From: Novosphingobium sp.
GTDB taxonomy: Bacteria; Pseudomonadota; Alphaproteobacteria; Sphingomonadales; Sphingomonadaceae
Assembly: GCA_026400375.1 (NCBI GenBank)
Contig: JAPLPG010000324.1
Span: 1 to 45,987 of the forward strand
Reading direction: 5' to 3'
Length of the DNA stretch: 45,987 bases
The notes under the pieces were generated by a model that was given only the letters and a program-made list of their open reading frames with translations, ran no database searches and was not told where the DNA came from. Below, in pieces: positions 1 to 9,536 of this stretch; the first letter of the stretch is position 1; each line of letters starts with the position of its first letter. A program made the position numbers and the translations under genes.

Positions 1-1135
<1,135 letters not shown>

Positions 1136-1647
1136 TTCATGTATTTCCAAAGGGTTGTGTAGATGGCCGGAAACCTCTGAAGGGCTTGGAGAAAGCAAGA
1201 GGGCGGCTGCATCAGCGGCAACGCATCTATCTTCCGGTTCATCGGCAGATATGCCTCGGCAGGACGATAGTCAATTGTGGATCGGGGCAGGGCGGTGGTA
1301 TCCAGCGTTCATCGAGCCGGAAACCGGCCAGACGGAACGAGAGGACCATTGCAATGATCAGACTGCCCCGCCGCTCGGGCACTTTCCCCCGCCCGCAAGC
1401 CCATGATGCCCCGGCCAATGCCTGGGGTTCGCAATGGAAGCACTTGCCGCGTTCGCCAATGAAGCTCGTACGCACTGCCATGGGCAAAGGCTTGCGGACT
1501 GTACGCGGAAATATCTGAAGAGCTTTCGCGCGGAGGCGCAGAGAAGATCTCATGCCGCAGGCTGGATAGCCCGACAGCCTGCAAGGCGTCCTCGCCACCT
1601 CTCCTGCGTCTCTCCGCGCCTTCGCGTCTCCGCGCGAAACACCGATC
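1136..1647. other. Intergenic region between hemJ and rho
   Basis: A 512-base stretch with no convincing gene. Short open frames on both strands have no family-like features and overlap one another. It should hold the rho leader and promoter at its left side, and it contains the nested inverted repeat described separately at 1524-1639. I see no clear intrinsic terminator with a T-tract for hemJ. Confidence 0.6.
1524..1639. repeat. Nested inverted-repeat element downstream of hemJ
   Basis: The outer arms share a perfect 12-base core TTTCGCGCGGAG (from 1524) and its complement ending at 1639; the complementarity continues imperfectly into GGCGCAGAGA-like sequence. Inside lies a second, perfect 8-bp hairpin, GCAGGCTG (1557-1564) against CAGCCTGC (1575-1582). 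The right arm is rich in the alternating CTCCGCG/TCTCCGCG pattern. The whole reads as a compact palindromic intergenic element of REP or MITE type rather than a simple terminator, because there is no T-tract. It has no coding capacity. Confidence 0.6.
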
Positions 1648-2091
1648 TCAGAACGGCTTAACGATCACCGCGATGACGATCACCGCTGCTGCCACGCCGG
1701 GGATCTCGTTGAGCATGCGCAGCTTCTTGCCCGACAGCTTGCGCACGCCGGCCGCAAGGTTCTGCGCATAGTGTGCCAACCAGAAGTGATAGGCGGTAAG
1801 CACCAGCACGAACAGCAGCTTGAGATGGAACCAGCCTTGCTGAAACGCCCCTATGTTGACGGCGAGCGCAAGGCCCAGCACCCAGACCACCACCATCGCC
1901 GGCCACATGATGATCTTCATCAGCTTGGCCTCGCGGTCCACCCAGATCGCGTTTTCGGGCGAGCCTTCGGGCGCTTCCTGGTGATAGACGAAGAAGCGCG
2001 GCAGCATGAACAGGCCGGCCATCCAGAAGATCACGAAAATGACATGGCCAGCCTTCAGCCAGAGATAGAGCATCGCCAATACCTGCTGCAT
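1648..2091 (-). CDS. hemJ: Protoporphyrinogen IX oxidase, HemJ family
   Basis: A 147-residue integral membrane protein of the HemJ/UPF0093 family, which oxidises protoporphyrinogen IX to protoporphyrin IX late in heme synthesis. The N-terminus (LYLWLKAGHVIFVIFWMAG) carries the conserved histidine in the first membrane helix. It continues with LPRFFVYHQEA, further hydrophobic helices, and the typical end LNEIPGVAAAVIVIAVIVKPF, split here by the last helix. The length is normal for the family. It lies in the same leftward block as hemE, an earlier step of the same pathway, which supports the call. Confidence 0.93.
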   Translation of the reverse strand: MQQVLAMLYLWLKAGHVIFVIFWMAGLFMLPRFFVYHQEAPEGSPENAIWVDREAKLMKIIMWPAMVVVWVLGLALAVNIGAFQQGWFHLKLLFVLVLTAYHFWLAHYAQNLAAGVRKLSGKKLRMLNEIPGVAAAVIVIAVIVKPF

Positions 2092-2167
2092 GTGTTGCGC
2101 TCTCGCCTGCCGTCTGCGCCCCTCAGGCGGCTATTTCGGCGTGTAGCAATCGCTTTGCAAGGGGGCA

Positions 2168-2665
2168 TCATGCCGGGTCTGGCCCGAGTGCCCGGAACAT
2201 CACCAGAGCATCGACCCGCCCGAGCGCGGGATGATCGAACGCTTCCGGCAGACGGCCGACTTCCGCAAAACCCAGCGAAGTCCACAAGCCGACCGCGCGC
2301 GTGTTGGAACTGACAACGAAGTTGAACTGCATTGCCGCAAAGCCGCGCCTGCGCGCTTCATCGAGCGAATGCAGGCACATCGCCCGCGCCACGCCCTTGC
2401 CGGTTGCCCGGGCTGCAGTCATGTACCCGCAGTTGCCGACATGTGCGCCGCCGCCCTGCTGGTTCTGTCGAAGATAGTACGTGCCGACGATGGTGCCGTC
2501 GATCTCTGCGACAAATGTCCACCGGTCCGGACCGCACCAGTAGGCCAGCGCGGCTTGCTCGGTCATGTCCCGGTCGAGCGCATAGGTTTCGCCCGCGCGG
2601 ATCACCGGCAGGATGATGCTGCCGATCGATACCTGGTCCGCCGGTGTGGCGGGGCGGATGATCAA
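2168..2665 (-). CDS. GNAT-family N-acetyltransferase
   Basis: A 165-residue GCN5-related acetyltransferase that would transfer acetyl from acetyl-CoA to an unknown amine. The fold is visible as IIRPATPADQ at the start, FVAEIDGTIVGTYYLRQN in the middle strands, the acetyl-CoA loop region ARATGKGVARAMCLHSLDEA, and NFVVSSNTRAVGLWTSLGF at the end. I chose the TTG at 2665, which overlaps the hemE stop (TTGA); no ATG gives a complete domain. The overlap implies translational coupling to hemE. The family assignment is firm, the substrate unknown and the start tentative. Confidence 0.82.
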   Translation of the reverse strand: MIIRPATPADQVSIGSIILPVIRAGETYALDRDMTEQAALAYWCGPDRWTFVAEIDGTIVGTYYLRQNQQGGGAHVGNCGYMTAARATGKGVARAMCLHSLDEARRRGFAAMQFNFVVSSNTRAVGLWTSLGFAEVGRLPEAFDHPALGRVDALVMFRALGPDPA

Positions 2666-3702
2666 TGCGACCAGCCTCGCACGATCTTCAGTAGCGCCTC
2701 GACGTTTTCGATCGGGGTGTGCTGGCCAATGCCGTGGCCCAGATTGAACACGTGCGGGCGATCGGCGAAGGCTTCGAGAACGCGGATCGTGTGCTTTTCC
2801 AAGTCTGCGCCGCCTGAGAGCAGCAGCAGCGGATCGAGATTGCCCTGCACCGGCATCCCTGCAGGCAATTCGCGCGCGGCCCACAGCGGGTCGATGGTTT
2901 CATCGACGCCCACCGCATTGACGCCAGTTTCGCGGGCATAGGCGGCAAGCTTTTCGCCCGCACCCTTGGGGAAGCCGATGATCGGCACGTGCGGATAGCG
3001 GCGCTGCATCTCGGCCGTGATCCTGGCGTTGGGGGCAATCACCCAGCGTTCGAACTGGGCGGGCGAGAGACTGCCTGCCCATGAATCGAACAGTTGCAGG
3101 CCTTGCGCGCCGGCATCGGCCTGACCCGACAGGTATTCGATCGTGACATCGCAGATCGCATCGATGATCGCCTGGAATGCCGCAGGATCGCGATAGGCCA
3201 AGGCGCGGGTATCGTGATGATCGCGGCTGCCTTCGCCGGCAACCATGTAGGTGGCGACGGTCCACGGAGAGCCGGCAAAGCCCAGCAGCGTCGTCTCGGG
3301 GCTGATCAGCGCCTTCACCTTGGCCACGGTCTCGTAGATCGGGGAAAGACGCTCAGGCACGGCGGTGAGGCTGTCCAGCGCCACATCGAGCAGGCGGGGC
3401 GAAAGGTCAGGGCCTTCACCAACGAGGAACTTCAGATCCTGCCCCATCGCGTAAGGCACGATCAGGATGTCGGAAAACAGGATCGCGCCATCGAAGCCGA
3501 AGCGGCGGATCGGCTGCACGGTCACTTCAGCAGCGGCATCGGTATCGTAGACCAGCGCAAGGAAACCGCCCTTTTCGGCACGAAGCGCGCGGTATTCCGG
3601 CAGATAGCGTCCGGCCTGGCGCATCAGCCAGATTGGCCGGGAAGCAAGGTTTTCCCCTCTGAGCGTGCGGAGAAGGGGGCCAGCTTCGGGCGTATCGGAC
3701 AT
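2662..3702 (-). CDS. hemE: Uroporphyrinogen decarboxylase
   Basis: Decarboxylates the four acetate side chains of uroporphyrinogen III to give coproporphyrinogen III in heme synthesis. Signature stretches are RPIWLMRQAGRYLPEYR near residue 25, GFAGSPWTVATYM, and FNLGHGIGQHTPIENV near the C-terminus. I chose the ATG at 3702 (MSDTPEAGPLL), which gives about 346 residues and matches the family N-terminus; an ATG 15 bases upstream is possible. The gene points away from the candidate origin, as hemE does at the Caulobacter origin, and its stop overlaps the start of the acetyltransferase. Confidence 0.96.
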   Translation of the reverse strand: MSDTPEAGPLLRTLRGENLASRPIWLMRQAGRYLPEYRALRAEKGGFLALVYDTDAAAEVTVQPIRRFGFDGAILFSDILIVPYAMGQDLKFLVGEGPDLSPRLLDVALDSLTAVPERLSPIYETVAKVKALISPETTLLGFAGSPWTVATYMVAGEGSRDHHDTRALAYRDPAAFQAIIDAICDVTIEYLSGQADAGAQGLQLFDSWAGSLSPAQFERWVIAPNARITAEMQRRYPHVPIIGFPKGAGEKLAAYARETGVNAVGVDETIDPLWAARELPAGMPVQGNLDPLLLLSGGADLEKHTIRVLEAFADRPHVFNLGHGIGQHTPIENVEALLKIVRGWSH

Positions 3703-3717
3703 CGTGCGTCGATCCAT

Positions 3718-4073
3718 TCTACTTAAACTAGATTCTTAGAATCAGGTTGATGGTGTTAGTTGGCCCTGTGGATATCGGGGTTTGCGGTTGTCTGCCCGAT
3801 TTGTGAGTCCGCTTCCACACTTTTCGGTGTCTGCGACTCTGGACAGAGTCAGAGGAGTCCGGCGTCAAGGCGAAGTTCTCACCGCTCTCCACAGGCTGGG
3901 GAAAAGCCTGTCCACTTGTCCATAACCCGGCATGGGGATGACTCGGAACGAGGGTGAATCTGGCGCTTCAACTTGTCCCTGATGCTCTCCCGTGGTTTAT
4001 CGTCGGTGTTTCCACAGTGTTGTTCCGCTGGCTGTCCGGCGGGACCGCCAGCCACCGATGAAAGCCACTCCGG
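3718..4073. other. Candidate chromosomal replication origin (oriC) between hemE and ppsR
   Basis: A 356-base gap between divergent hemE and ppsR with no gene. It holds several TCCACA cores typical of DnaA boxes: TGTGGATAT (3767-3775, one mismatch to the complement of TTATCCACA), GCTTCCACA (3811-3819), CTCTCCACA (3885-3893) and GTTTCCACA (4008-4016), plus TGTCCATAA (3917-3925). A perfect 7-bp hairpin ACAGGCT/AGCCTGT (3891-3911) adjoins one core. The start of the gap (about 3719-3760) is AT-rich for this genome and could be the unwinding element. Neighbouring gene order matches the Caulobacter origin. No box is a perfect consensus. Confidence 0.68.
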
Positions 4074-4913
4074 ATGCGTCTGCACCTGCATCTTCTGTCT
4101 GATTCCACAGGCGAAACGCTGGAAATGATCGCCAAGGCGGCGCTGGCGCAATTCGATGGCGCCGACGTGGTGCGGCATTTCTGGCCGATGGTGCGATCGA
4201 TGCAGCATCTGGACCGCATCATGGGCGAGATCGCGGCAAATCCCGGTCTCGTGCTCTACACCCTGGTCAATCCCGAAACGCGCGCGCGGCTGGAACAGCG
4301 CTGCCTGACGCTCGGCTTGCCGAGCGTGGCGGCGCTCGACACGGTGACTGACGCCCTGCAACAGCAACTGGGCGTTCAGGCCAAGGGGCGACCGGGCCGC
4401 CAGCACATGATGGACGAAGCCTATTTCGCCCGGGTCGACGCGATCCAGTTCACCATTGCCCATGATGATGGGGTGAATTGGGAAAACTGGGAGGAAGCCG
4501 ACATCGTCCTGGCAGGCGTTTCGCGCAGTTCCAAGACGCCGACTTCGATCTATCTCGCCAATCGCGGGTACAAGGTGGCCAATATCCCGATCGTGGTGGA
4601 AAGCCCGCCGCCGCCGATGCTGTTTTCGCTCCGCCGGCCGCTGGTGGTGGGGCTGACGACCAGCCCCGAGCGGTTGATCGCGGTGCGGCGCAACCGGCTG
4701 CTGTCGCTGAACCAGGCGCCCGAAACGGCCTATGTCGACAACGATCATGTCACGCGTGAAGTGCAATATGCCCGCCGCATATTTGCCGACAACGGCTGGG
4801 CAGTGATTGACGTTTCGCGCCGTTCGATCGAGGAGACGGCCGCGGCGGTCATCAATCTTTACAACGAGCGCGTGGCCGCCGGTGCAAGCGGCGATGGAGT
4901 AAAGCCGATATGA
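4074..4913 (+). CDS. ppsR: Pyruvate, phosphate dikinase / PEP synthase regulatory protein (DUF299)
   Basis: A bifunctional ADP-dependent kinase and phosphate-dependent phosphorylase that switches pyruvate phosphate dikinase or PEP synthase off and on by phosphorylating a threonine. It has 279 residues, the usual length. The N-terminus [20 protein letters not shown] and the P-loop-like [18 protein letters not shown] are diagnostic, followed by [13 protein letters not shown] and [11 protein letters not shown]. It is the first rightward gene beside the candidate origin, the position of its homologue in Caulobacter. The sequence does not show which PEP-forming enzyme is its partner. Confidence 0.94.
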   Translation: MRLHLHLLSDSTGETLEMIAKAALAQFDGADVVRHFWPMVRSMQHLDRIMGEIAANPGLVLYTLVNPETRARLEQRCLTLGLPSVAALDTVTDALQQQLGVQAKGRPGRQHMMDEAYFARVDAIQFTIAHDDGVNWENWEEADIVLAGVSRSSKTPTSIYLANRGYKVANIPIVVESPPPPMLFSLRRPLVVGLTTSPERLIAVRRNRLLSLNQAPETAYVDNDHVTREVQYARRIFADNGWAVIDVSRRSIEETAAAVINLYNERVAAGASGDGVKPI

Positions 4914-4929
4914 TGCGAGTTGCGGTGCG

Positions 4930-5517
4930 ATGACCCTGATCCTGGCGAGCCAGAGCGCATCGCGCAAGATGATGCTGGAGGCGGCAGGCGTGCCGTTCGA
5001 GGCGCGCGCGTCGCAGGTCGATGAAGGCGCGATCAAGCGCGAACTGATCGGAGTGCCCGGCTGCCAGATCGCCAGCGTTCTGGCCGAAGCCAAGGCGCTG
5101 TGCGTTTCGCTCGGCCTGCCGGGGCGGCTTGTGCTGGGCGGGGATTCGCTGGTCGAAGTGGCCGGGCGCCAGTTCGACAAGCCGGTGAGCCGCGACAATG
5201 CCGCAGAGCATCTGGAATTCTTTTCGGGCAAGGAGATGCAGCTCCATTCCGCAGCCGTGCTGATGCGCGATGGCCAGGCGGTGTGGAAAACCTGCGAGAC
5301 CGCAAAACTGCAGGTTCGCACGCTTTCTCCCGACTTTATCCAGAGCTATCTCGACAGGGAATGGCCCGCAGTAGCAGGCTGTGTCGGGGTGTTCCGGATC
5401 GAGGCGCTGGGCGTGCAATTGTTCGAGCACATCGATGGCAGCCACTTCAGCGTGCTGGGCATGCCGCTGCTGGCCCTGCTGGCGGCGTTGCGGGCGCAGG
5501 GGGAACTGCCATCGTGA
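4930..5517 (+). CDS. maf: Maf-like nucleoside triphosphate pyrophosphatase
   Basis: A 195-residue Maf/Ham1-fold protein. The family hydrolyses non-canonical or methylated nucleoside triphosphates to monophosphates and affects septum formation when overexpressed. The N-terminus [18 protein letters not shown] is the Maf substrate loop, followed by [17 protein letters not shown], the family's strand-loop carrying an acidic catalytic residue. It ends with [17 protein letters not shown]. It sits in the conserved ppsR-maf-aroE-coaE-dnaQ string; aroE starts inside its stop codon. The exact nucleotide preference cannot be read from the sequence. Confidence 0.92.
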   Translation: MTLILASQSASRKMMLEAAGVPFEARASQVDEGAIKRELIGVPGCQIASVLAEAKALCVSLGLPGRLVLGGDSLVEVAGRQFDKPVSRDNAAEHLEFFSGKEMQLHSAAVLMRDGQAVWKTCETAKLQVRTLSPDFIQSYLDREWPAVAGCVGVFRIEALGVQLFEHIDGSHFSVLGMPLLALLAALRAQGELPS

Positions 5518-6371
5518 GCGGGCCTTACGCTGAAGTCATCGGAGACCCGATCGCCCAATCCAAGTCACCGGTCATCCACGGCTTCTGGCTCGAAAAGCTG
5601 GATATGCCGGGACGCTACGAACGTGCGCACGTCACCGCCGAGGGTCTTGCGGACTATCTGGCAGCGCGGCGCGGCGATCCGGACTGGCGCGGTTGCAACG
5701 TGACCATGCCGCACAAGCAGGCGGTGCTCGCACTGCTCGACCGGCTGGACCCGCTGGCCGCGCGGATCGGTGCGGTCAACACCATAGTGCCCGAAGATGG
5801 TGCGCTGGTGGGCTACAATACCGATGCACCGGGATTTCTGGAACCTCTTCGCGAAGATCTGGCTGGCACACACTATTTTCGCATGGCCCGCGTGCTCGGG
5901 ACAGGCGGTGCGGCACGCGCCATCGTTACCGCGCTGGCCGATGCGAAGATGGTGATCGTGCTGGCGGGACGCGATGTGGACAAGGCGCGCCGCCTGCTCG
6001 ACGAGCTCGACCCGTCGGGGGAACATCATGTCGCGCCGCTCGATCACTTTGCCGATGCCACCGACTTTGCCTTCGATGATCGCGAAGGCTGCTTCGATCT
6101 CGTGGTCAATGCCTCTTCGCTGGGGATGACCGGGCAGCCGCCACTGGCGTTCGATATCAGCCATGCGCCCCCGGGTTCGGTGTTCTACGATATCGTCACC
6201 TCGCCGCTGGATACAGCCTTCCTGAAATCGGCCAGAGACTCCGGCTTCCGCACGGTCGATGGGCTTTCGATGCTGATCGGGCAGGCCGACCATGCCTTTC
6301 GCAGGTTTTTCGGCGCGGTGCCGCCACGCGGTGAAGCCGACATCGCACTGCGACAGAGACTCGAGGCATGA
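5514..6371 (+). CDS. aroE: Shikimate 5-dehydrogenase
   Basis: NADPH-dependent reduction of 3-dehydroshikimate to shikimate in aromatic amino acid synthesis. It has 285 residues. The substrate-binding SKSP is at residues 16-19 and NVTMPHK at 62-68, whose lysine is catalytic; then come [15 protein letters not shown], the nucleotide-binding GTGGAARAI, and NASSLGMTG. The C-terminus [18 protein letters not shown] is typical. The start is a GTG whose last two bases overlap the maf TGA (GTGA), indicating translational coupling. The stop overlaps the coaE ATG in the same way. Confidence 0.96.
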   Translation: MSGPYAEVIGDPIAQSKSPVIHGFWLEKLDMPGRYERAHVTAEGLADYLAARRGDPDWRGCNVTMPHKQAVLALLDRLDPLAARIGAVNTIVPEDGALVGYNTDAPGFLEPLREDLAGTHYFRMARVLGTGGAARAIVTALADAKMVIVLAGRDVDKARRLLDELDPSGEHHVAPLDHFADATDFAFDDREGCFDLVVNASSLGMTGQPPLAFDISHAPPGSVFYDIVTSPLDTAFLKSARDSGFRTVDGLSMLIGQADHAFRRFFGAVPPRGEADIALRQRLEA

Positions 6372-6979
6372 GCAGGCCGCTGGTACTGGGGCTGACCGGC
6401 TCGATCGGGATGGGCAAGTCCGCCGTGGCGATGATGCTGCGCGAACTGGGCGTGCCGGTGTTCGATGCCGATGCTGCCGTGCATCATCTTCAGGGCGCAG
6501 GGGGCGAACTACTGCCCGCAATCGAGGCGGCTTTTCCGGGCACGACCGGACCCGAAGGCGTGAAACGACAGGAACTTGGGGCCAGGGTCTTTGCCGATCC
6601 GGCGGCGCTGGCGAAGCTCGAGGCCATTGTCCACCCCGCTGTCGCACGGATGCGCGAGGCTTTCATGATCGAACACATGGGCGAGGCGATGGTCGTCTTC
6701 GACATTCCGCTGCTGTACGAAAAGGGCCACGGGCATGATCTGGACGCGGTCATGGTGGTATCGGCCCCGGCGCAAGTCCAGCGTGCCCGCGTGCTGGCAC
6801 GGCCGGGCATGACGGCCGAAAAGTTTGCGCACATTCTCTCGCTGCAAGTGCCCGATGCCGAGAAGCGCGCGCGGGCCGATCACGTGATCAATACCGGCGT
6901 GACGCTGGCGCAGACCAAAGCGCAAGTGGCGCACCTGATCGCGCAGATAGGGGAAAAAAACCGGCTGGCGAAGCCCTAG
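6368..6979 (+). CDS. coaE: Dephospho-CoA kinase
   Basis: Catalyses the last step of coenzyme A synthesis, ATP-dependent phosphorylation of the 3'-hydroxyl of dephospho-CoA. It has 203 residues, a normal length. The P-loop is LTGSIGMGKSAV at residues 9-20, followed by PVFDADAAVHHL (the acidic DAD motif), IVHPAVARM, and FDIPLLYEKG. The lid region follows, with HVINTGVTLAQTKAQV near the end. The ATG overlaps the aroE stop by four bases (ATGA). Confidence 0.96.
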   Translation: MSRPLVLGLTGSIGMGKSAVAMMLRELGVPVFDADAAVHHLQGAGGELLPAIEAAFPGTTGPEGVKRQELGARVFADPAALAKLEAIVHPAVARMREAFMIEHMGEAMVVFDIPLLYEKGHGHDLDAVMVVSAPAQVQRARVLARPGMTAEKFAHILSLQVPDAEKRARADHVINTGVTLAQTKAQVAHLIAQIGEKNRLAKP

Positions 6980-7021
6980 CGCCCCTTGCCAGCCCCCCGT
7001 CACGGGTCCACATATCGTGGG

Positions 7022-7726
7022 ATGCGTGAGATCGTTTTCGATACCGAGACGACCGGACTGGACCCCAGAAGCGGGGATCGGCTGGTGGAGATTGGTTGTA
7101 TCGAGATGGTCAACCTGGTCCCCACGGGCGAGGTTTTCCATTGTTACTTCAACCCCGAACGCGACATGCCGGCAGAGGCCGAGGCCGTTCACGGCCTGTC
7201 GATCACGTTCCTGGCAGACAAGCCGAAGTTCGCGCAGAAGGCAGCGGCCTTCCTCGAATTCGTCGGTGATTCCCCGCTGGTCGCGCACAATGCCGGCTTC
7301 GATTTCGGCTTCATCAACAACGAATTGGAAATGTGCGGGCTTGATCCGGTCAGCCGTGATCGCATGGTCGATACCGTAGCCATTGCCCGTCGCAAGCACC
7401 CTGGCGCCAAGCTCAGTCTGGACGCGCTATGTTCGCGCTATGGGATAGACCGCAGCCATCGCACCAAGCACGGCGCGTTGCTGGACGCGGAACTCTTGGC
7501 ACAGCTTTATGTTGAGTTACTAGGCGGAAGGCAGATCGGGCTCGAACTGGCGGCAGAGGTTGCCGCACGGGCCGGGCCTGTCGTGACGAGGGAGACCGTC
7601 ATGGTTTCCAGCAGCGTCCCCCGCCCGTTCCGTTCCCCGCGCCCGCATGCTGCGAGCGCGGAGGAGCTTGCCCGCCATGCAGCGTTCATGGCGGGCTTCA
7701 GCGAGCCGATCTGGTCGCGCGGATAA
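7022..7726 (+). CDS. dnaQ: DNA polymerase III epsilon subunit (3'-5' proofreading exonuclease)
   Basis: The proofreading subunit of the replicative polymerase. It has 234 residues from the ATG at 7022 (MREIVFDTETTGLDP), which places the ExoI motif (Asp and Glu of DTETTG) right at the start as in other epsilon subunits. ExoII is HNAGFDFGFINNELE and ExoIII lies in HGALLDAELLAQLYVELLGG. A clamp/alpha-binding tail follows. The frame stays open 12 codons upstream, but those residues look non-family. In Caulobacter secB follows dnaQ; here hpf follows instead. Confidence 0.96.
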   Translation: MREIVFDTETTGLDPRSGDRLVEIGCIEMVNLVPTGEVFHCYFNPERDMPAEAEAVHGLSITFLADKPKFAQKAAAFLEFVGDSPLVAHNAGFDFGFINNELEMCGLDPVSRDRMVDTVAIARRKHPGAKLSLDALCSRYGIDRSHRTKHGALLDAELLAQLYVELLGGRQIGLELAAEVAARAGPVVTRETVMVSSSVPRPFRSPRPHAASAEELARHAAFMAGFSEPIWSRG

Positions 7727-7807
7727 GCGCGTCCAGTCGGTCGGCCAGAGCGATCTGGCCCGCAATCTGGTCCGCGTCAGCGGGCCGGGCAACAGGAGAA
7801 CAGAACT

Positions 7808-8392
7808 ATGGATATTCGCGTTTCGGGACACCAGGTCGATACCGGTGCTGCGCTGCAGACCCATGCCGAGGAGCGCCTTGGCGCCATCGTCGAAAAGCAT
7901 TTCTCCCGAGCGCTTTCCTCGCACGTCACGATGGGCAAGGCCCCGCATGGCGGTTTCCGATGTGATATCGTGACGCACGTGACGCAAGGCCTGATCCTGA
8001 AGGGCAGCGCCGTGGCGCAGGATGCCCATGTCGCGCTCGACCAGTCGGCCGAGAAGATCGAGAAGCAGCTCCGCCGCTATCGCCGCCGCATCAAGGACCG
8101 GCATGAAGGCGCCGATCACGCCCGCAAGTCGGACGAAGCCAACTTCGTGGTGCAGGATGCGGCATATACGGTCTTTGCGCATGACGAGGCGAGCGAGGAA
8201 GAACCGGCCGATGCGCCGCTGGTAATCGCCGAAACCCGCGTCGATGTGCCAACGGCCAGCGTTTCTGATGCGGTGATGATGCTCGACTTGCGCAACACCA
8301 ATGCCTTGCTGTTCAAGAATGCGGCAACCGATACGCACAACATGGTCTATCGCCGCGGCGATGGCTCCATCGGCTGGGTGGAACCCGGATAA
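7808..8392 (+). CDS. hpf: Ribosome hibernation promoting factor, long form
   Basis: A 194-residue long HPF that binds the 30S decoding region and dimerises ribosomes into inactive 100S particles. The N-terminal RaiA/YfiA domain (about residues 1-105) begins MDIRVSGHQVDTGAALQTHA and includes QSAEKIEKQLRRYRRRIKD. A linker rich in acidic residues follows. The C-terminal dimerisation domain (about 135-194) contains SVSDAVMMLDLRNTNALLFKN and ends YRRGDGSIGWVEP. A good ribosome site (CAGGAGAAC) precedes the ATG. It lies next to ptsN, as commonly seen around rpoN loci, but no rpoN is here. Confidence 0.95.
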   Translation: MDIRVSGHQVDTGAALQTHAEERLGAIVEKHFSRALSSHVTMGKAPHGGFRCDIVTHVTQGLILKGSAVAQDAHVALDQSAEKIEKQLRRYRRRIKDRHEGADHARKSDEANFVVQDAAYTVFAHDEASEEEPADAPLVIAETRVDVPTASVSDAVMMLDLRNTNALLFKNAATDTHNMVYRRGDGSIGWVEPG

Positions 8393-8441
8393 ACGAAGGA
8401 TTGTGTCGGCCCCTCACGATCGGGGGGCGGACTGACTTGCT

Positions 8442-8477
8442 GCACCAACCGGAGCCGGTGACGGCCCCGGTTGGTGC
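8442..8477. terminator. Strong stem-loop between hpf and ptsN
   Basis: An 11-base arm GCACCAACCGG (8442-8452) pairs perfectly with CCGGTTGGTGC (8467-8477). After one A.C mismatch the stem continues with GCCG/CGGC, closing a GTGA loop of GNRA type. There is no T-tract after it, so it may act as a 3' end stabiliser, a Rho-region end or an attenuator rather than a classical intrinsic terminator. Confidence 0.5.
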
Positions 8478-8590
8478 CCCGCCCGCCGAAGTATGATCAA
8501 ACGCTTTGCGCTTGCCTTCGTACACATTCGGGCGCATTGCGCGGCCCAATTCACCGTGCGCTTGCACTTTTGTGATACGTTCTGGGCGTT

Positions 8591-9052
8591 ATGTCGGCTC
8601 TCTTCAACTTGGATCCACAGGCTGTGCGCGTGGTGCGCGCGGAATCGAAGCAGCAGATCCTTGCCGATCTCGCAGCCTGCTTTGCGTCGGTCTATGCGCT
8701 TGATGCCGATACCGTGATCGACGGAATAGAAGAGCGCGAGAAGCTGGGAAGCACCGGTTTCGGGCGTGGCGTTGCCATTCCCCATGCCCGGATCGACGGG
8801 CTGGAACGGCCCGTGGCAGCTTTCCTGCGCCTTACTGCGCCGGTGGAATTCGCTGCAGCCGATGGCATGCCGGTCGATTGCGTGTTCGGCCTGCTTTCGC
8901 CGTCGCAGGCAGGAGCCTCGCACCTGCAGGCCCTGGCCGCGATTTCGCGCCTGATGCGTGATGAACGCATGCACGAACGGCTGGTATCGGCCACCGATGC
9001 CGAAGCGCTTTATGGACTGCTGGTCAACATCATCGATCGTGATGCCGCCTGA
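8591..9052 (+). CDS. ptsN: Nitrogen-regulatory PTS enzyme IIA (EIIA-Ntr)
   Basis: The terminal phosphoacceptor of the nitrogen PTS; it receives phosphate from EI-Ntr through NPr/HPr and regulates potassium, nitrogen and carbon functions. It has 153 residues. The phosphorylated histidine is in GVAIPHARIDG (His65). The family opener EREKLGSTGFGRG and the region VDCVFGLLSPSQAGASHLQALA also match. It overlaps the following thioesterase gene by about 11 bases. Its expected phosphodonor gene ptsP is also in this window (35.5-37.8 kb) but appears broken. Confidence 0.94.
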   Translation: MSALFNLDPQAVRVVRAESKQQILADLAACFASVYALDADTVIDGIEEREKLGSTGFGRGVAIPHARIDGLERPVAAFLRLTAPVEFAAADGMPVDCVFGLLSPSQAGASHLQALAAISRLMRDERMHERLVSATDAEALYGLLVNIIDRDAA

Positions 9053-9524
9053 GGCAGGAAGCGACAGTGCCAGCCTGCACTGGCGCGCACTGGAGGGTCT
9101 CTACGGGTCCGCGCCGATCAACGGCCTGTTCGAATCGCGGTTGGAAATCGTGGGCGAAGGACTGTCGCGCATCCATTTCGACGTGACCCCGGCCTGCTTT
9201 CACGCCGCAGGCGCGGCGCACGGCACGATCTATTTCAAGATGCTCGACGATGCCGCCTTCTACGCGGCCAATACGCTGGTTACCGATCGGTTCCTGCTGA
9301 CGACATCCTTCAACCTGTTCTTCAGCCGCCCGATCAAGGGGGGCCGGGTGATCGCTGAGGGACGCTGGGTCTCTGGCCGCCGCCGTGTGTTGGTGGCCGA
9401 ATCTCGGCTGATCGACGAAGATGGCGAGGAAGTGGGGCGGGGCACCGGAACTTTCCAGCGGTCGCGGATCGCGCTGTCCAGCCTCGATGGATACAACGCC
9501 GGCCTGCGCGCGATGCTGGCCTGA
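9042..9524 (+). CDS. PaaI-like hotdog-fold thioesterase
   Basis: A 160-residue single hotdog-domain protein of the PaaI/YigI thioesterase type, which hydrolyses acyl-CoA or related thioesters. Visible family features are LEIVGEGLSRIHFDV, HAAGAAHGTIYFKMLDDAAFYAAN (the hotdog helix with the acidic residue), TTSFNLFFSRPIKGGRVIAEG and VLVAESRLIDEDGEEVGRG. I chose the ATG at 9042 inside the end of ptsN; a GTG just before it is also in frame. The overlap with ptsN suggests cotranscription. The substrate is unknown. Confidence 0.85.
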   Translation: MPPEAGSDSASLHWRALEGLYGSAPINGLFESRLEIVGEGLSRIHFDVTPACFHAAGAAHGTIYFKMLDDAAFYAANTLVTDRFLLTTSFNLFFSRPIKGGRVIAEGRWVSGRRRVLVAESRLIDEDGEEVGRGTGTFQRSRIALSSLDGYNAGLRAMLA

Positions 9525-9536
9525 CGGGCCGGTTCG

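Noticed and set aside
1239-1598. Small leftward gene between hemJ and rho
   Set aside because: There is no ribosome site, no recognisable domain, and it overlaps the inverted-repeat element and other equally open frames.
3879-5321. A 480-codon leftward open frame over ppsR and maf
   Set aside because: It is antisense to two well-identified genes and low in recognisable motifs.
8442-8477. Classical intrinsic terminator
   Set aside because: The stem is strong but no T-tract follows on either strand, so I list it only as a stem-loop that may end transcripts.
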